Positions 8,616 to 16,350 of a stretch of DNA of 64,000 nucleotides are shown in pieces. Below the pieces are notes generated by a model, which ran no database searches, was not told the origin of the DNA, and saw only the letters and a program-made list of their open reading frames with translations. Source of the stretch: Falsiroseomonas selenitidurans (GTDB lineage Bacteria; Pseudomonadota; Alphaproteobacteria; Acetobacterales; Acetobacteraceae). Made by a program: the position numbers and the translations under genes. The first letter of the stretch is position 1, and each line of letters starts with the position of its first letter. The DNA is taken from the NCBI RefSeq assembly GCF_012103215.1, contig NZ_JAAVNE010000019.1, forward strand, positions 1-64,000, written 5' to 3'.

Positions 8616-9776
8616 TCAGCCCGCCGCGGCGGGGCTGTGGGCGCGGAAGCGCGGCAGGCCCGGCGCGCCCACCAGCCACCAGGCCGCCACCACGCCGGGC
8701 AGGGTGGCATGCAGCCAGATCAGCCAGACGAAGCTGTTGTCGCGCGTCGCCAGGTTGCCGATGGTCAGCCCCACCGCCAGCAGACCCACCACCAGCCCGA
8801 CGCCGGAGGCCAGCCGCAGCCCGCCGCCATGCCGGCGGAACTGGCCGGTCAGCGCCACCGCCAGACCGACCAGGGCGAAGGTCATCGCCGTCAGCGGCGC
8901 CGACAGGCGCTGATGCGCCTCGCCCACGAAGCGGGCGATCTCCCGCGGCCGCAAATGCTCCTCAGGGTCCGGATGCAGCAGCTCCGCCACGCTGCGTTCG
9001 CGGGAATCGCGGAACCGCACCTCCTCCTGCCGCGTGGCGCGGGCCAGGTCGACGCTGTTTTCCTGGAAGCTCAGCACCGAAAGCCGCATCCGCGGGGGCG
9101 TGCCCGGCGGCGCATCGGCCGGCGGCGGCACCCGCTCCATCTGCTGGCGCACGCCGTTCTGCAGCGTCACGCGCGGGCCGTGCGGGCCGTTGGTGATGCG
9201 GCCGACCTCGGCCAGGATGGTGGCCGGCGCCCCGCGTTCGCGCGCATCATGCACCAGGATCCCGCGCAGCGTGCCGTCCCGGTCGCGCAGCCGCGCATAG
9301 ACCGTCAGATCCCCGCCGACCGAGGAGAAGACGCCTTCCTGCACCAGGATGGCCGCCATCTCGTTGCGGATCTCGTATTGCCAGATGCGGAAGGCGGTGT
9401 GCGACATCGGCACCAGCCACAGGTTCAGCAGGTAGCCGATGCCGACCGAGGCCAGGGCCAGCAGGAAGGCCGGGCGGCCGAGGCGGAGCTGGGACAGGCC
9501 GGCCGCGCGCATCACCACCAGCTCCCGATCCGTGTTCATCCGCACATAGACGAACAGCACCACGACGAAGGTGGTGATCGGCAGGATCACGGCGAAGAAG
9601 CCCGGCAGCATCAACCCGGTAAGCTGCACGAAGACGGCCAGCGACAGGCCGCGGTCCAGCACCAGCTCGATGAAGCGCAGCGACTGCGTCAGCCAGACCA
9701 GGGCCGCCAGGCCGAAGGTCACGGCCAGCAGCCCACCGATCAATTGGCGCAGGATGTAGCGGTCGATGCGGGTCAT
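8616..9776 (-). CDS. lptF: LPS export ABC transporter permease LptF
   Basis: A 386-residue inner-membrane permease and partner of LptG. The N-terminus MTRIDRYILRQLIGGLL is the classic LptF opening; TELVVMRAAGLSQL-type coupling sequence (read here as DRELVVMRAAGLSQL) follows three N-terminal helices, then the periplasmic jellyroll and three C-terminal helices. I start at the ATG at 9776; a 44-residue upstream extension is arginine/proline-rich noise. It is the first gene of the lptFG-lptD-surA-rsmA run, separated from lptG by 105 bases. Confidence 0.92.
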   Translation of the reverse strand: MTRIDRYILRQLIGGLLAVTFGLAALVWLTQSLRFIELVLDRGLSLAVFVQLTGLMLPGFFAVILPITTFVVVLFVYVRMNTDRELVVMRAAGLSQLRLGRPAFLLALASVGIGYLLNLWLVPMSHTAFRIWQYEIRNEMAAILVQEGVFSSVGGDLTVYARLRDRDGTLRGILVHDARERGAPATILAEVGRITNGPHGPRVTLQNGVRQQMERVPPPADAPPGTPPRMRLSVLSFQENSVDLARATRQEEVRFRDSRERSVAELLHPDPEEHLRPREIARFVGEAHQRLSAPLTAMTFALVGLAVALTGQFRRHGGGLRLASGVGLVVGLLAVGLTIGNLATRDNSFVWLIWLHATLPGVVAAWWLVGAPGLPRFRAHSPAAAG

Positions 9777-9825
9777 CCGCTGGCTTCTACCAGCCCGGGG
9801 GCATCCCCTGCAAAGCGGCCCACCC

Positions 9826-10524
9826 TCATGGCCCCACAATGGCGGCAAGGAAGCGGGCAATGACGGGGGCGGGCACCAGCCGCGTTCGCGCCGGCCCCGG
9901 CCCCTCATCCCGGTGGCTGACCAGCCCGGCCAGGCAGCCCGACCCTGCCTCGAACACCGCGCCGCCCGATTCGCCGGGCATCAGCCTCTCCGGAATCTCC
10001 AGATAGGCGCCGAATCGGGCATCGGGGTCCGCCACCGGGGCCAGGATGCGGGTGCGCAGCGAGCGCCGCGGCGTCACCAGCAGGGCCGGCGTGCCGGGCG
10101 GCGGCAGGGCAGGGCACAGCGCCGCCGCGCCCAGCCGGGGCAGGGCGCGGGCCGGGCGCAGCAGCGCCACATCTTCCCCGCCCAGATAGCGTTGGCCGAT
10201 GCCGCGATCGATGCGGTCCTGCCCGGCGCGCACCAGCCGGGCCGGCGCCGGGCTGCCGGCCACCGCCAGCACCAGCGGCCCCGCCCCCGCAGGGCAGACG
10301 CCGCGGGACAGCTGGACGGAGCCATCCACCACATGCGCCGCCGTCACGAAGCGCCCGCCACCCAGATGCACCGCGCCCCCGGTGGCCCGGCAGCGCACCG
10401 ATTCGCCGGACTGCACCGCTGCCACCGCGCCGGCCGCGGCCAGCGCCGGGTCCACGGCGCGCGGCCGCGGCGCGGCGCAGCCGGCCAGCGCCAGCAGCGC
10501 CGCGAGGGCCAGGCCGGCCTTCAA
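9826..10524 (-). CDS. Trypsin-like serine protease, predicted lipoprotein
   Basis: A 232-residue S1-type protease by motif: His in FVTAAHVVDG, Asp in GGEDVALLRPA and the nucleophile in MPGESGGAVF form the usual order. The N-terminus is a lipoprotein signal with lipobox LALAGC. The likely start is the TTG at 10524, which overlaps the stop of the upstream dehydrogenase (TTGA), placing the hydrophobic signal at the very N-terminus and suggesting translational coupling. It would act in the envelope. The physiological substrate is unknown; an inactive pseudo-protease is less likely because all three residues are present. Confidence 0.75.
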   Translation of the reverse strand: MKAGLALAALLALAGCAAPRPRAVDPALAAAGAVAAVQSGESVRCRATGGAVHLGGGRFVTAAHVVDGSVQLSRGVCPAGAGPLVLAVAGSPAPARLVRAGQDRIDRGIGQRYLGGEDVALLRPARALPRLGAAALCPALPPPGTPALLVTPRRSLRTRILAPVADPDARFGAYLEIPERLMPGESGGAVFEAGSGCLAGLVSHRDEGPGPARTRLVPAPVIARFLAAIVGP

Positions 10525-11975
10525 GCGCGGTGGTTGCCGCCCGCGGGGAAGACCTTGCCCGGGTTCATCAGCCCCCAGGGGTCGAGCGCCGCCTTGATGC
10601 GCTGCATCGCATCCAGCTCCGCCCCGCCGCGCCATGCCGGCATCATGTCGGTCTTCAGCCGGCCGATGCCGTGTTCCGCGCTGAACGACCCGTCCATCTC
10701 ACGGACGATGTCGTTCACGCAGTCCATGATATCGTGGCTGCGCGCCAGGAAGGCGCCAGCGTCCATGCCCGGTGGCTGTTCCAGGTTCATGTGGATGTTG
10801 CCGTCGCCGATATGCCCGAAGGGCACCGGCCGGCTGCCCGGGATCATCCGCACCAGGGCCTCGGAACAGCGCCGGATCATCTCCGGCACGCGGGAGACGG
10901 GAACGGAGACGTCGTTCTTCACCGAGGCCCCCTCCCGCTTCTGTGCTTCCGGATGTTCCTCCCGGATCTTCCACAGCTTCTGCGCCTGGGCCTCGGATTC
11001 GGCCAGCACGGCGTCCAGCACCTCGCCCGCCTCCATCGCCTCTGCCAGCAGCGCCTCCGCCATGTCGCGCAGCGCCGCGTCGGGGCGGGGGGAGGCGAGG
11101 TCCACCAGCACGTAGTGGTCGGCGCGGGTGGAGACCGGCAGGGTCACCCCCTCGATGTGCCGCAGGCAGAAATCCACGCCGGTGCCGGACATGTACTCGA
11201 AGGCGCGCACCGCGCTCTCGTCGCGGTCGCGGAAGCGGCGGAACAGGGCCAGCGCCGAATCCTCGTCGGCCACGGCGCAGAAGGCCAGCGCAGTGTCGCG
11301 CGGGCGCGGATACATCCGCAGCACGGCGGCGGTGATGAAGCCCAGCGTGCCCTCCGCGCCCACGAACAGGTGGCGCAGCGCATAGCCGGTATTGTCCTTG
11401 CGCAGCCGGCGCAGCCCGTCCCACACCTGCCCGTCCGGCAGCACCACCTCCAGCCCCAGCATCAATTCGCGGGCATTGCCGTAGCGCACCGTGGTGTTGC
11501 CGCCGGCATTGGTGGACAGCACGCCGCCGATGGTGGCGGTGCCTTCCGCGCCGAGGCTCAGCGGGAACAGGCAGCCGGCCTCTGCCGCCGCCACCTGCGC
11601 CGCCTTCAGCACCACGCCGGCTTCCGCCGTCATGGTCAGGTCCACCGGATCCAGCGCGCGGATGCGGTTCAGCCGGGCCAGGCTGACCACCACCTGCCGC
11701 CCCGTCTCGTCCGGCACCGCGCCGCCGACCATGGAGGTATTGCCCCCCTGCGGCACCATGGCGACGCCGGCGGCGGCGCACAGCTTCACCGCCGCGGCGA
11801 GTTCCGCCGTATCCGCCGGGCGCACCACGCAGGGCGTCGCCCCGCGGTACAGCGCCCGCCAGTCGGACAGGTGCGGCGCCAGATCCTCCGGCGCCGTCAG
11901 CAGGCCACGCGGGCCGAGCAGGTTGCCCAGCGCCTCGATCAGGCCGGGGGAGGGGGTGGCGGAGGTGTCAGGCAT
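10521..11975 (-). CDS. FAD-binding dehydrogenase of the GlcD / D-2-hydroxyglutarate dehydrogenase family
   Basis: A 484-residue flavoenzyme predicted to oxidise a D-2-hydroxyacid. The PCMH FAD-binding domain spans about residues 40-225, with the conserved VPQGGNTSMVGG, LGAEGTATIGG and NAGGNTTVRYGN segments. The C-terminal FAD-oxidase domain carries GHIGDGNIHMN and SAEHGIGRLK, hallmarks of the D-lactate/D-2-hydroxyglutarate dehydrogenase group. Exact substrate (D-2-hydroxyglutarate, D-lactate, glycolate) is not decidable here. It overlaps the following lipoprotein gene by four bases. Confidence 0.9.
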   Translation of the reverse strand: MPDTSATPSPGLIEALGNLLGPRGLLTAPEDLAPHLSDWRALYRGATPCVVRPADTAELAAAVKLCAAAGVAMVPQGGNTSMVGGAVPDETGRQVVVSLARLNRIRALDPVDLTMTAEAGVVLKAAQVAAAEAGCLFPLSLGAEGTATIGGVLSTNAGGNTTVRYGNARELMLGLEVVLPDGQVWDGLRRLRKDNTGYALRHLFVGAEGTLGFITAAVLRMYPRPRDTALAFCAVADEDSALALFRRFRDRDESAVRAFEYMSGTGVDFCLRHIEGVTLPVSTRADHYVLVDLASPRPDAALRDMAEALLAEAMEAGEVLDAVLAESEAQAQKLWKIREEHPEAQKREGASVKNDVSVPVSRVPEMIRRCSEALVRMIPGSRPVPFGHIGDGNIHMNLEQPPGMDAGAFLARSHDIMDCVNDIVREMDGSFSAEHGIGRLKTDMMPAWRGGAELDAMQRIKAALDPWGLMNPGKVFPAGGNHRA

Positions 11976-12004
11976 GGTCCCGCTTCACGAACAAGGTTGC
12001 TACA

Positions 12005-12529
12005 CTACAGGAAGAGCGCCCCCAGCACCGCCCCCACCCCCAGCACCCAGAGCGGCGAGGCTTCGGTGCGCCAGACGAACAGGGTGGAGCCGACGGAGAC
12101 CACCACCGCCAGCCAACGCACCGCCGCCGCCTGCGCCAGGATGATGCCGGAGGAGAAGATGAGGCCGACGGCCACCGGCACCAGCCCCCGCTCCACCACC
12201 CGCAGCCAGGCAGCCCCCGCCAGCCGCGTGCGCAGCCGCGCGAAGCCGTAGGCCAGCAGCCCGGCCGGGCCGCACATCGCCAGCACCGCCGCCAGCATGC
12301 CGGCCAGCCCCGCCACATGCCACCCGATCAGCCCCACCACCAGCACATTCGGCCCCGGCGCCGCCTGGGCCAGGGCGAACAGCTGCGCGAAGCGCGCATC
12401 GGTCATCCAGCCATGCACGTCCACCACCAGCCGGTTCATCTCCGGCACCACGGCGATGCCGCCGCCGATGGCGATCATGGAGATGCCGGCAAAGCCCACC
12501 GCGAGCTGCCAGAGCGGATCCTCGCTCAT
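12005..12529 (-). CDS. Chromate transporter, C-terminal-type single CHR domain
   Basis: A 174-residue membrane protein forming the second half of a split ChrA. The CHR pattern is visible in GISMIAIGGGIAVVPEMNR and ALAQAAPGPNVLVVGLIGW, followed by hydrophobic segments. I use the ATG at 12529 because it overlaps the upstream half's stop as ATGA; an ATG at 12541 is also in frame. Short-chain CHR proteins are known to work as pairs in the inner membrane, exporting chromate in characterised cases. Actual chromate resistance here is inference. Confidence 0.85.
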   Translation of the reverse strand: MSEDPLWQLAVGFAGISMIAIGGGIAVVPEMNRLVVDVHGWMTDARFAQLFALAQAAPGPNVLVVGLIGWHVAGLAGMLAAVLAMCGPAGLLAYGFARLRTRLAGAAWLRVVERGLVPVAVGLIFSSGIILAQAAAVRWLAVVVSVGSTLFVWRTEASPLWVLGVGAVLGALFL

Positions 12530-13104
12530 CGCCGCGTCCACCAGGCGGCGGCGATGCCGAAGGGGGCGAGGCCGAGCACGATGGCCGGCAGCGGCAGCCG
12601 CAATACGGCCCCCGCCAGCAGCGCCGCCAGCCCGACGGCCAGGATCGGCCAGGCCGGGCGCAGCTTTTCCGTGATCTTGGCCGCGGTGCCGAGGATCATC
12701 CCGGCGGCGGCGGCGGCGATGCCGGCCAGCACGGCCTTCACCACCGGCACCTCCCCATACTGGTCGTGCAGCATGGCCAGGCCCAGCAGCACCAGCATCG
12801 GCCCGCCGAACAGCCCGACGCTGGCGGCCAGCGCGCCGGGGCCGCCGCGGAAGCGCTCGCCCAGGTGGATGGCGACGTTCAGCGCGTTCGGGCCCGGCAG
12901 CACCTGGCCGAGGCCCAGCACCTCGGCATATTCCTGCTCCGTCACCCAGCGCTTCTCCTCCACCAGCACCCGCCGCGCCCAGGCATTGACGCCGCCGAAG
13001 CCGATCAGGCCGATCCTGAGGTAGGTGAGGAACAGCGCCGCCACCCCGGGCCGCGGGCGCGCGGGCGGGGCCGGTTCCGACTCCTGGGGCGGATTGTCTG
13101 CCAT
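12526..13104 (-). CDS. Chromate transporter, N-terminal-type single CHR domain
   Basis: A 192-residue membrane protein with a proline-rich cytoplasmic N-terminus and about five hydrophobic segments. CHR motifs are IGLIGFGGVNAWARR and LGQVLPGPNALNVAIHLG. It is immediately followed, with an ATGA overlap, by the matching C-terminal-type half, giving a two-gene transporter rather than the fused approximately 390-residue ChrA. The two halves are homologous but not identical, so this is a natural split rather than a frameshift. Confidence 0.87.
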   Translation of the reverse strand: MADNPPQESEPAPPARPRPGVAALFLTYLRIGLIGFGGVNAWARRVLVEEKRWVTEQEYAEVLGLGQVLPGPNALNVAIHLGERFRGGPGALAASVGLFGGPMLVLLGLAMLHDQYGEVPVVKAVLAGIAAAAAGMILGTAAKITEKLRPAWPILAVGLAALLAGAVLRLPLPAIVLGLAPFGIAAAWWTRR

Positions 13105-13236
13105 TCCCGCATAGGGGCCACGCCGGCGCGGCGGATCAAGCCCCCGTTCCCGCCGTGGCAGCCCCGCCGGATTCGCCGCTTGTGCGGCGGCCCCGGCGGC
13201 GGGAGAAGGCGCGGACCCAGCCACCGGACTTGCCGC

Positions 13237-14211
13237 ATGACACATCGCCGCACCCTGATCGCCGCGGGCCTCGCCGCCCCGCTGCTCGCCCACCGCCCCG
13301 CCCGGGCGCAGGAAGCCTACCCGCAGCGCCCGGTGCGCCTGGTGCTGGCCTTCGCCCCCGGCGGCGGCACCGACCTCATCGCCCGCACCCTGGCCGCGGC
13401 CATGACCCAGCCACTGGGCCAGACCGTGGTGGTGGAAAACCGGCCCGGCGCCGGCGGCAACATTGCGACGGAGGTCGTGGCCGGCGCCCGGGCCGATGGC
13501 TACACCCTGCTGATGGGCAATCACGGCCCGATGAGCGTCAATGTCTCCCTGTTCCGCAACATGCGCGTGAACCCGGAGACGGCGCTGGAGCCGATCGGCC
13601 TGGTCGCGGATGCGCCGCTGATCGTCGTCGTCGGCCCGCGCTCCAAGGCCACCACCCTGCCGGAACTGCTGGCCGAGATCCGCGCCGCGCGCGGCGACAT
13701 CACCTATGCCAGCGCCTCCAACGGCTCCGCCAGCCACCTGGCGGCGGCGCTGATGCTGCAGATGGCCGGGCTGCAGGCGGAACACGTGCCGTTCCGTGGC
13801 GCCGCCCCGGCGCTGACCGACGTGGTCGCCGGCCACCTGCACTTCATGGTCACCACCCTGCCTTCCGTGGTCGGGCTGATGACCAGCAATGCGGTGCGGC
13901 CGCTGGCGGTGACCGGCGAGGCGCGCATGGCGCTGTTCCCCGCCATCCCGACGGTGGCGGAGACGATCCCGACCTACAAGGCAACCGCCTGGTACGGCGT
14001 CCTGGCGCCGAAGGGCACGCCGGAGCCGGTGCGCGCGCGCATCTTCGCCGCCATGCGCGCCGCGCTGTCCAACCCCGACGTGGTGCGCCGCCTGCGCGAC
14101 GAGGGCGCCGAGCCCTCCAGCCTCGACGGCGCCGGCTTCGCCGCGCTGATCAAGTGGGAGCGCGAGCGCTGGGCCACCGTGGTGCGCCAGGCCGGCATCA
14201 CGGTGGACTGA
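13237..14211 (+). CDS. Bug-family (TctC) tripartite tricarboxylate transporter substrate-binding protein
   Basis: A 324-residue periplasmic binding protein. The N-terminus MTHRRTLIAAGLAAPLLA resembles a Tat-type signal ending near RARAQ. The mature protein opens with YPQRPVRLVLAFAPGGGTD, the family signature, followed by VVVENRPGAGGNIA. Bug proteins bind organic acids or amides with two water-mediated contacts. No TctA/TctB membrane subunits lie nearby, so it is an orphan binding protein. It is divergent from the chromate genes (132 bases between) and convergent with the next gene. Confidence 0.92.
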   Translation: MTHRRTLIAAGLAAPLLAHRPARAQEAYPQRPVRLVLAFAPGGGTDLIARTLAAAMTQPLGQTVVVENRPGAGGNIATEVVAGARADGYTLLMGNHGPMSVNVSLFRNMRVNPETALEPIGLVADAPLIVVVGPRSKATTLPELLAEIRAARGDITYASASNGSASHLAAALMLQMAGLQAEHVPFRGAAPALTDVVAGHLHFMVTTLPSVVGLMTSNAVRPLAVTGEARMALFPAIPTVAETIPTYKATAWYGVLAPKGTPEPVRARIFAAMRAALSNPDVVRRLRDEGAEPSSLDGAGFAALIKWERERWATVVRQAGITVD

Positions 14212-14240
14212 CAGCCGCCGGCTCCGGCCCGACCGGCGGT

Positions 14241-15191
14241 TCAACTCTGGTCGGGCTGGAGGATGTAGCGCACCGCCGGATTGCCGTTCCAGGCCTCCGC
14301 GATCCGGTCCAGCGGCAGGCTGATGAAGGCCGGCGTGAAGCCGGCTTCCGGGGCGGCGGCCAGCAATTCGCCGGCCCCGGCCACCAGCGCCGCCAGGGCG
14401 AGGCTGCCGAGGCCGCTGCCCATCAGCTCCAGCCCCGAGCCGCGCAGGAGGTCGCCGCGCAGCGGGATCTCCTCGCCCGCCACGGTGCCGATCTGCACGT
14501 AGCGCAGCCGCGGCTCGCCCGTCCGCGCGCCCCGGTTGGCGGCCGCCGCCCGCAGGATGCGCCCGGCCGGCGGGCCCCAGACGAAATCGAGGACGATATC
14601 GACGCCACGGTCGAAGGCCGCGCGCAGGTCGGTGTCCCCGTCCTCGTCCAGCGCGATCCTTGCATCTGCCGCGATGCCCTCCAGCTTCGCCCGGCTCCGG
14701 GCGACCGCGATGGTCCGGGCGGCGCCCAGGTGGCGGGCGACCTGCAGGGCCATCCGCCCCGCGGCGCCATTCGCGCCGGTCACCAGCACCGTCTCCCCGG
14801 CCCGCAGCCTCGCCCGCCGCGTCAGCGCGACCCAGGCGGCGAGCCCGGCGGTCGCGATCGCGGCGGCGAGGTCGTCCGGGATTGCCTCGGGCACCGGCAC
14901 CGTCGAGCCGTGCGCGGCGACCGATTGCTGCGCCATGGAACCGAAGGGCGCCCGGGGAAACAGGAAATAGACGCGGCGGCCATCCGCCGTGCGGCCCACG
15001 CCATCCACCCCCGGCACGAAGCCCGCCGTGCCGCCGCTCGTGTAGTGCCGGCCGGCGGCCAGCATCCTCACGATCGGGCTCAGCGGCGCCGCGGTCACCG
15101 TCACGAGGGTCTCGCCCTCGGCCGCCTCGGGCTCCCGGAACCTGCCCAGCGCCGGCGCCTGGCCGAAAGCCTGTATGATCGCTGCCTTCAT
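14241..15191 (-). CDS. Zinc-independent quinone oxidoreductase / MDR-family NADPH dehydrogenase
   Basis: A 316-residue medium-chain dehydrogenase/reductase. The Rossmann motif is VLVTGANGAAGRMALQVA; the structural and catalytic zinc ligands of alcohol dehydrogenases are absent, as in quinone oxidoreductases. The N-terminal GroES-like domain is shortened. It is transcribed divergently from an AraC-type regulator, a common pairing in which the regulator controls the reductase. Two perfect inverted repeats lie in the shared promoter region. Substrate unknown. Confidence 0.82.
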   Translation of the reverse strand: MKAAIIQAFGQAPALGRFREPEAAEGETLVTVTAAPLSPIVRMLAAGRHYTSGGTAGFVPGVDGVGRTADGRRVYFLFPRAPFGSMAQQSVAAHGSTVPVPEAIPDDLAAAIATAGLAAWVALTRRARLRAGETVLVTGANGAAGRMALQVARHLGAARTIAVARSRAKLEGIAADARIALDEDGDTDLRAAFDRGVDIVLDFVWGPPAGRILRAAAANRGARTGEPRLRYVQIGTVAGEEIPLRGDLLRGSGLELMGSGLGSLALAALVAGAGELLAAAPEAGFTPAFISLPLDRIAEAWNGNPAVRYILQPDQS

Positions 15192-15210
15192 CCGACTTCT
15201 CCGCCTGCCA

Positions 15211-15235
15211 GGCCGGTCCCGCCGCGAGACCGGCC
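15211..15235. promoter_or_regulatory. Inverted repeat GGCCGGTC-N9-GACCGGCC in divergent promoter
   Basis: Perfect 8-base arms at 15211-15218 and 15228-15235 flank a 9-base spacer, 20 bases upstream of the oxidoreductase start on its strand. It could be an operator or a leader hairpin for that gene. Evidence is the sequence symmetry only. Confidence 0.4.
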
Positions 15236-15260
15236 GGGGCGCGGGATAGACCCGGGGGCG

Positions 15261-15285
15261 GGGATGATCTATGCGCGATCATCCC
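15261..15285. promoter_or_regulatory. Inverted repeat GGGATGATC-N7-GATCATCCC in divergent promoter
   Basis: Perfect 9-base arms at 15261-15269 and 15277-15285 with a 7-base spacer, midway between the oxidoreductase and the AraC-type regulator and 29 bases before the regulator start. Its lower GC content than the surroundings makes chance less likely and fits a protein-binding site. Which regulator binds is unknown; AraC proteins more often use direct repeats. Confidence 0.5.
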
Positions 15286-15314
15286 GAATTCCTCCGTGAT
15301 CGTCCGGGGTGCCC

Positions 15315-16241
15315 ATGGACCCGCTCTCCGAGATCCTGGCGCTGCTCAAGCCGCGCAGCGCCATCACCGCGGGGTTCGATGCCGGCGGCGCCTGGGCGCT
15401 GGCCTTGGACGACCTTGCCGGCCGCATCAAATGCTACGCGGTCATCCGCGGCGCCTGCTGGCTCTGGCTCGAGGGTGGCGCGGCGCCGGTCCGGCTGCAG
15501 GCGGGCGACTGCTTCGTGCTGCCGAGCGGCCGGCCCGTCTGCATCGGCAGCGATCCCGCCGTGCCGGCGCGACCGGCGCGGGAGGTGCTGGATCCGAACC
15601 GAAGCGGCGCGGTCGTCACCTGCAATGGCGGCGGCGATGTCTACCTGGCGGGCAGCCGCTTCGACGTCGATGGCCGCCACGCCGGGGCGCTGCTGCGGAG
15701 CCTGCCGCCGATCATCAAGGTCGAAACCTCCGGCGACCAGGCGCGGCTGCGCTGGTCCATCGAATTGATGATGCAGGAGATGCGGGAGGCACGGCCCGGT
15801 GCCTTCCTGATCGCGCAGCAGCTGTCGCACATGATGCTGGTGCAGGCGCTGCGCCTGCACCTGGCGTCCGGGGCGCAGAGGGAGATCGGCTGGCTGGCCG
15901 CGCTGGCCGATCCGCAGATCAGTGCCGCGATCGTCGCGATTCACGCGGCCCCCGCCTTCGCCTGGACCCTGCCGGATCTGGCCCGGCGGGCGGGCATGTC
16001 GCGCTCGGTCTTCGCCCGGCGGTTCCGCGACAGGGTCGGCGAGACGCCCATCGGCTACCTGACCCGCTGGCGCATGACCCTGGCCGCGGAGCGCCTGGTG
16101 CAGGACCGCCGCAGCGTGGCGGAGGTGGCCCTGTCGCTCGGCTATACCTCGGAGAATGCCTTCAGCACGGCCTTCGCCCGCCGCATGGGATGCGCGCCGG
16201 GGCGCTATGTGCGGGAGGCGACGCGGCCCGCCGGGCCGTGA
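15315..16241 (+). CDS. AraC-family transcriptional regulator with cupin N-domain
   Basis: A 308-residue regulator. The N-terminal half has a cupin-like sensor (ARC RCS1/cupin_6 type: CYAVIRGACWLWLEGG, LQAGDCFVLPSGRP). The C-terminal AraC DNA-binding domain has both helix-turn-helix units: LPDLARRAGMSRSVFARRFR and a second with VAEVALSLGYTSENAFSTAF. The ATG at 15315 is preferred to a GTG six bases earlier. Divergence from the quinone oxidoreductase suggests that gene is a target; the ligand is unknown. Confidence 0.9.
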   Translation: MDPLSEILALLKPRSAITAGFDAGGAWALALDDLAGRIKCYAVIRGACWLWLEGGAAPVRLQAGDCFVLPSGRPVCIGSDPAVPARPAREVLDPNRSGAVVTCNGGGDVYLAGSRFDVDGRHAGALLRSLPPIIKVETSGDQARLRWSIELMMQEMREARPGAFLIAQQLSHMMLVQALRLHLASGAQREIGWLAALADPQISAAIVAIHAAPAFAWTLPDLARRAGMSRSVFARRFRDRVGETPIGYLTRWRMTLAAERLVQDRRSVAEVALSLGYTSENAFSTAFARRMGCAPGRYVREATRPAGP

Positions 16242-16350
16242 GTCCGCCCGAAGCGGCACCCTGCCATGTCGGGCCGGCACATGGTGCGACGCCGCGCCGC
16301 ATGATCCACTCCCGCACCCGGCACGACCGGGACTCGAGGGAGAGAAAACC

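Noticed and set aside
12526..13104. Frameshifted single chrA gene
   Set aside because: The two halves are separately complete CHR domains with an ATGA overlap, the normal short-chain pair arrangement.
14215..14239. CCGCCGG...CCGGCGG hairpin between the Bug and oxidoreductase genes
   Set aside because: Seven-base arms with an 11-base loop are weak for this GC content and do not share the core of the other junction hairpins.
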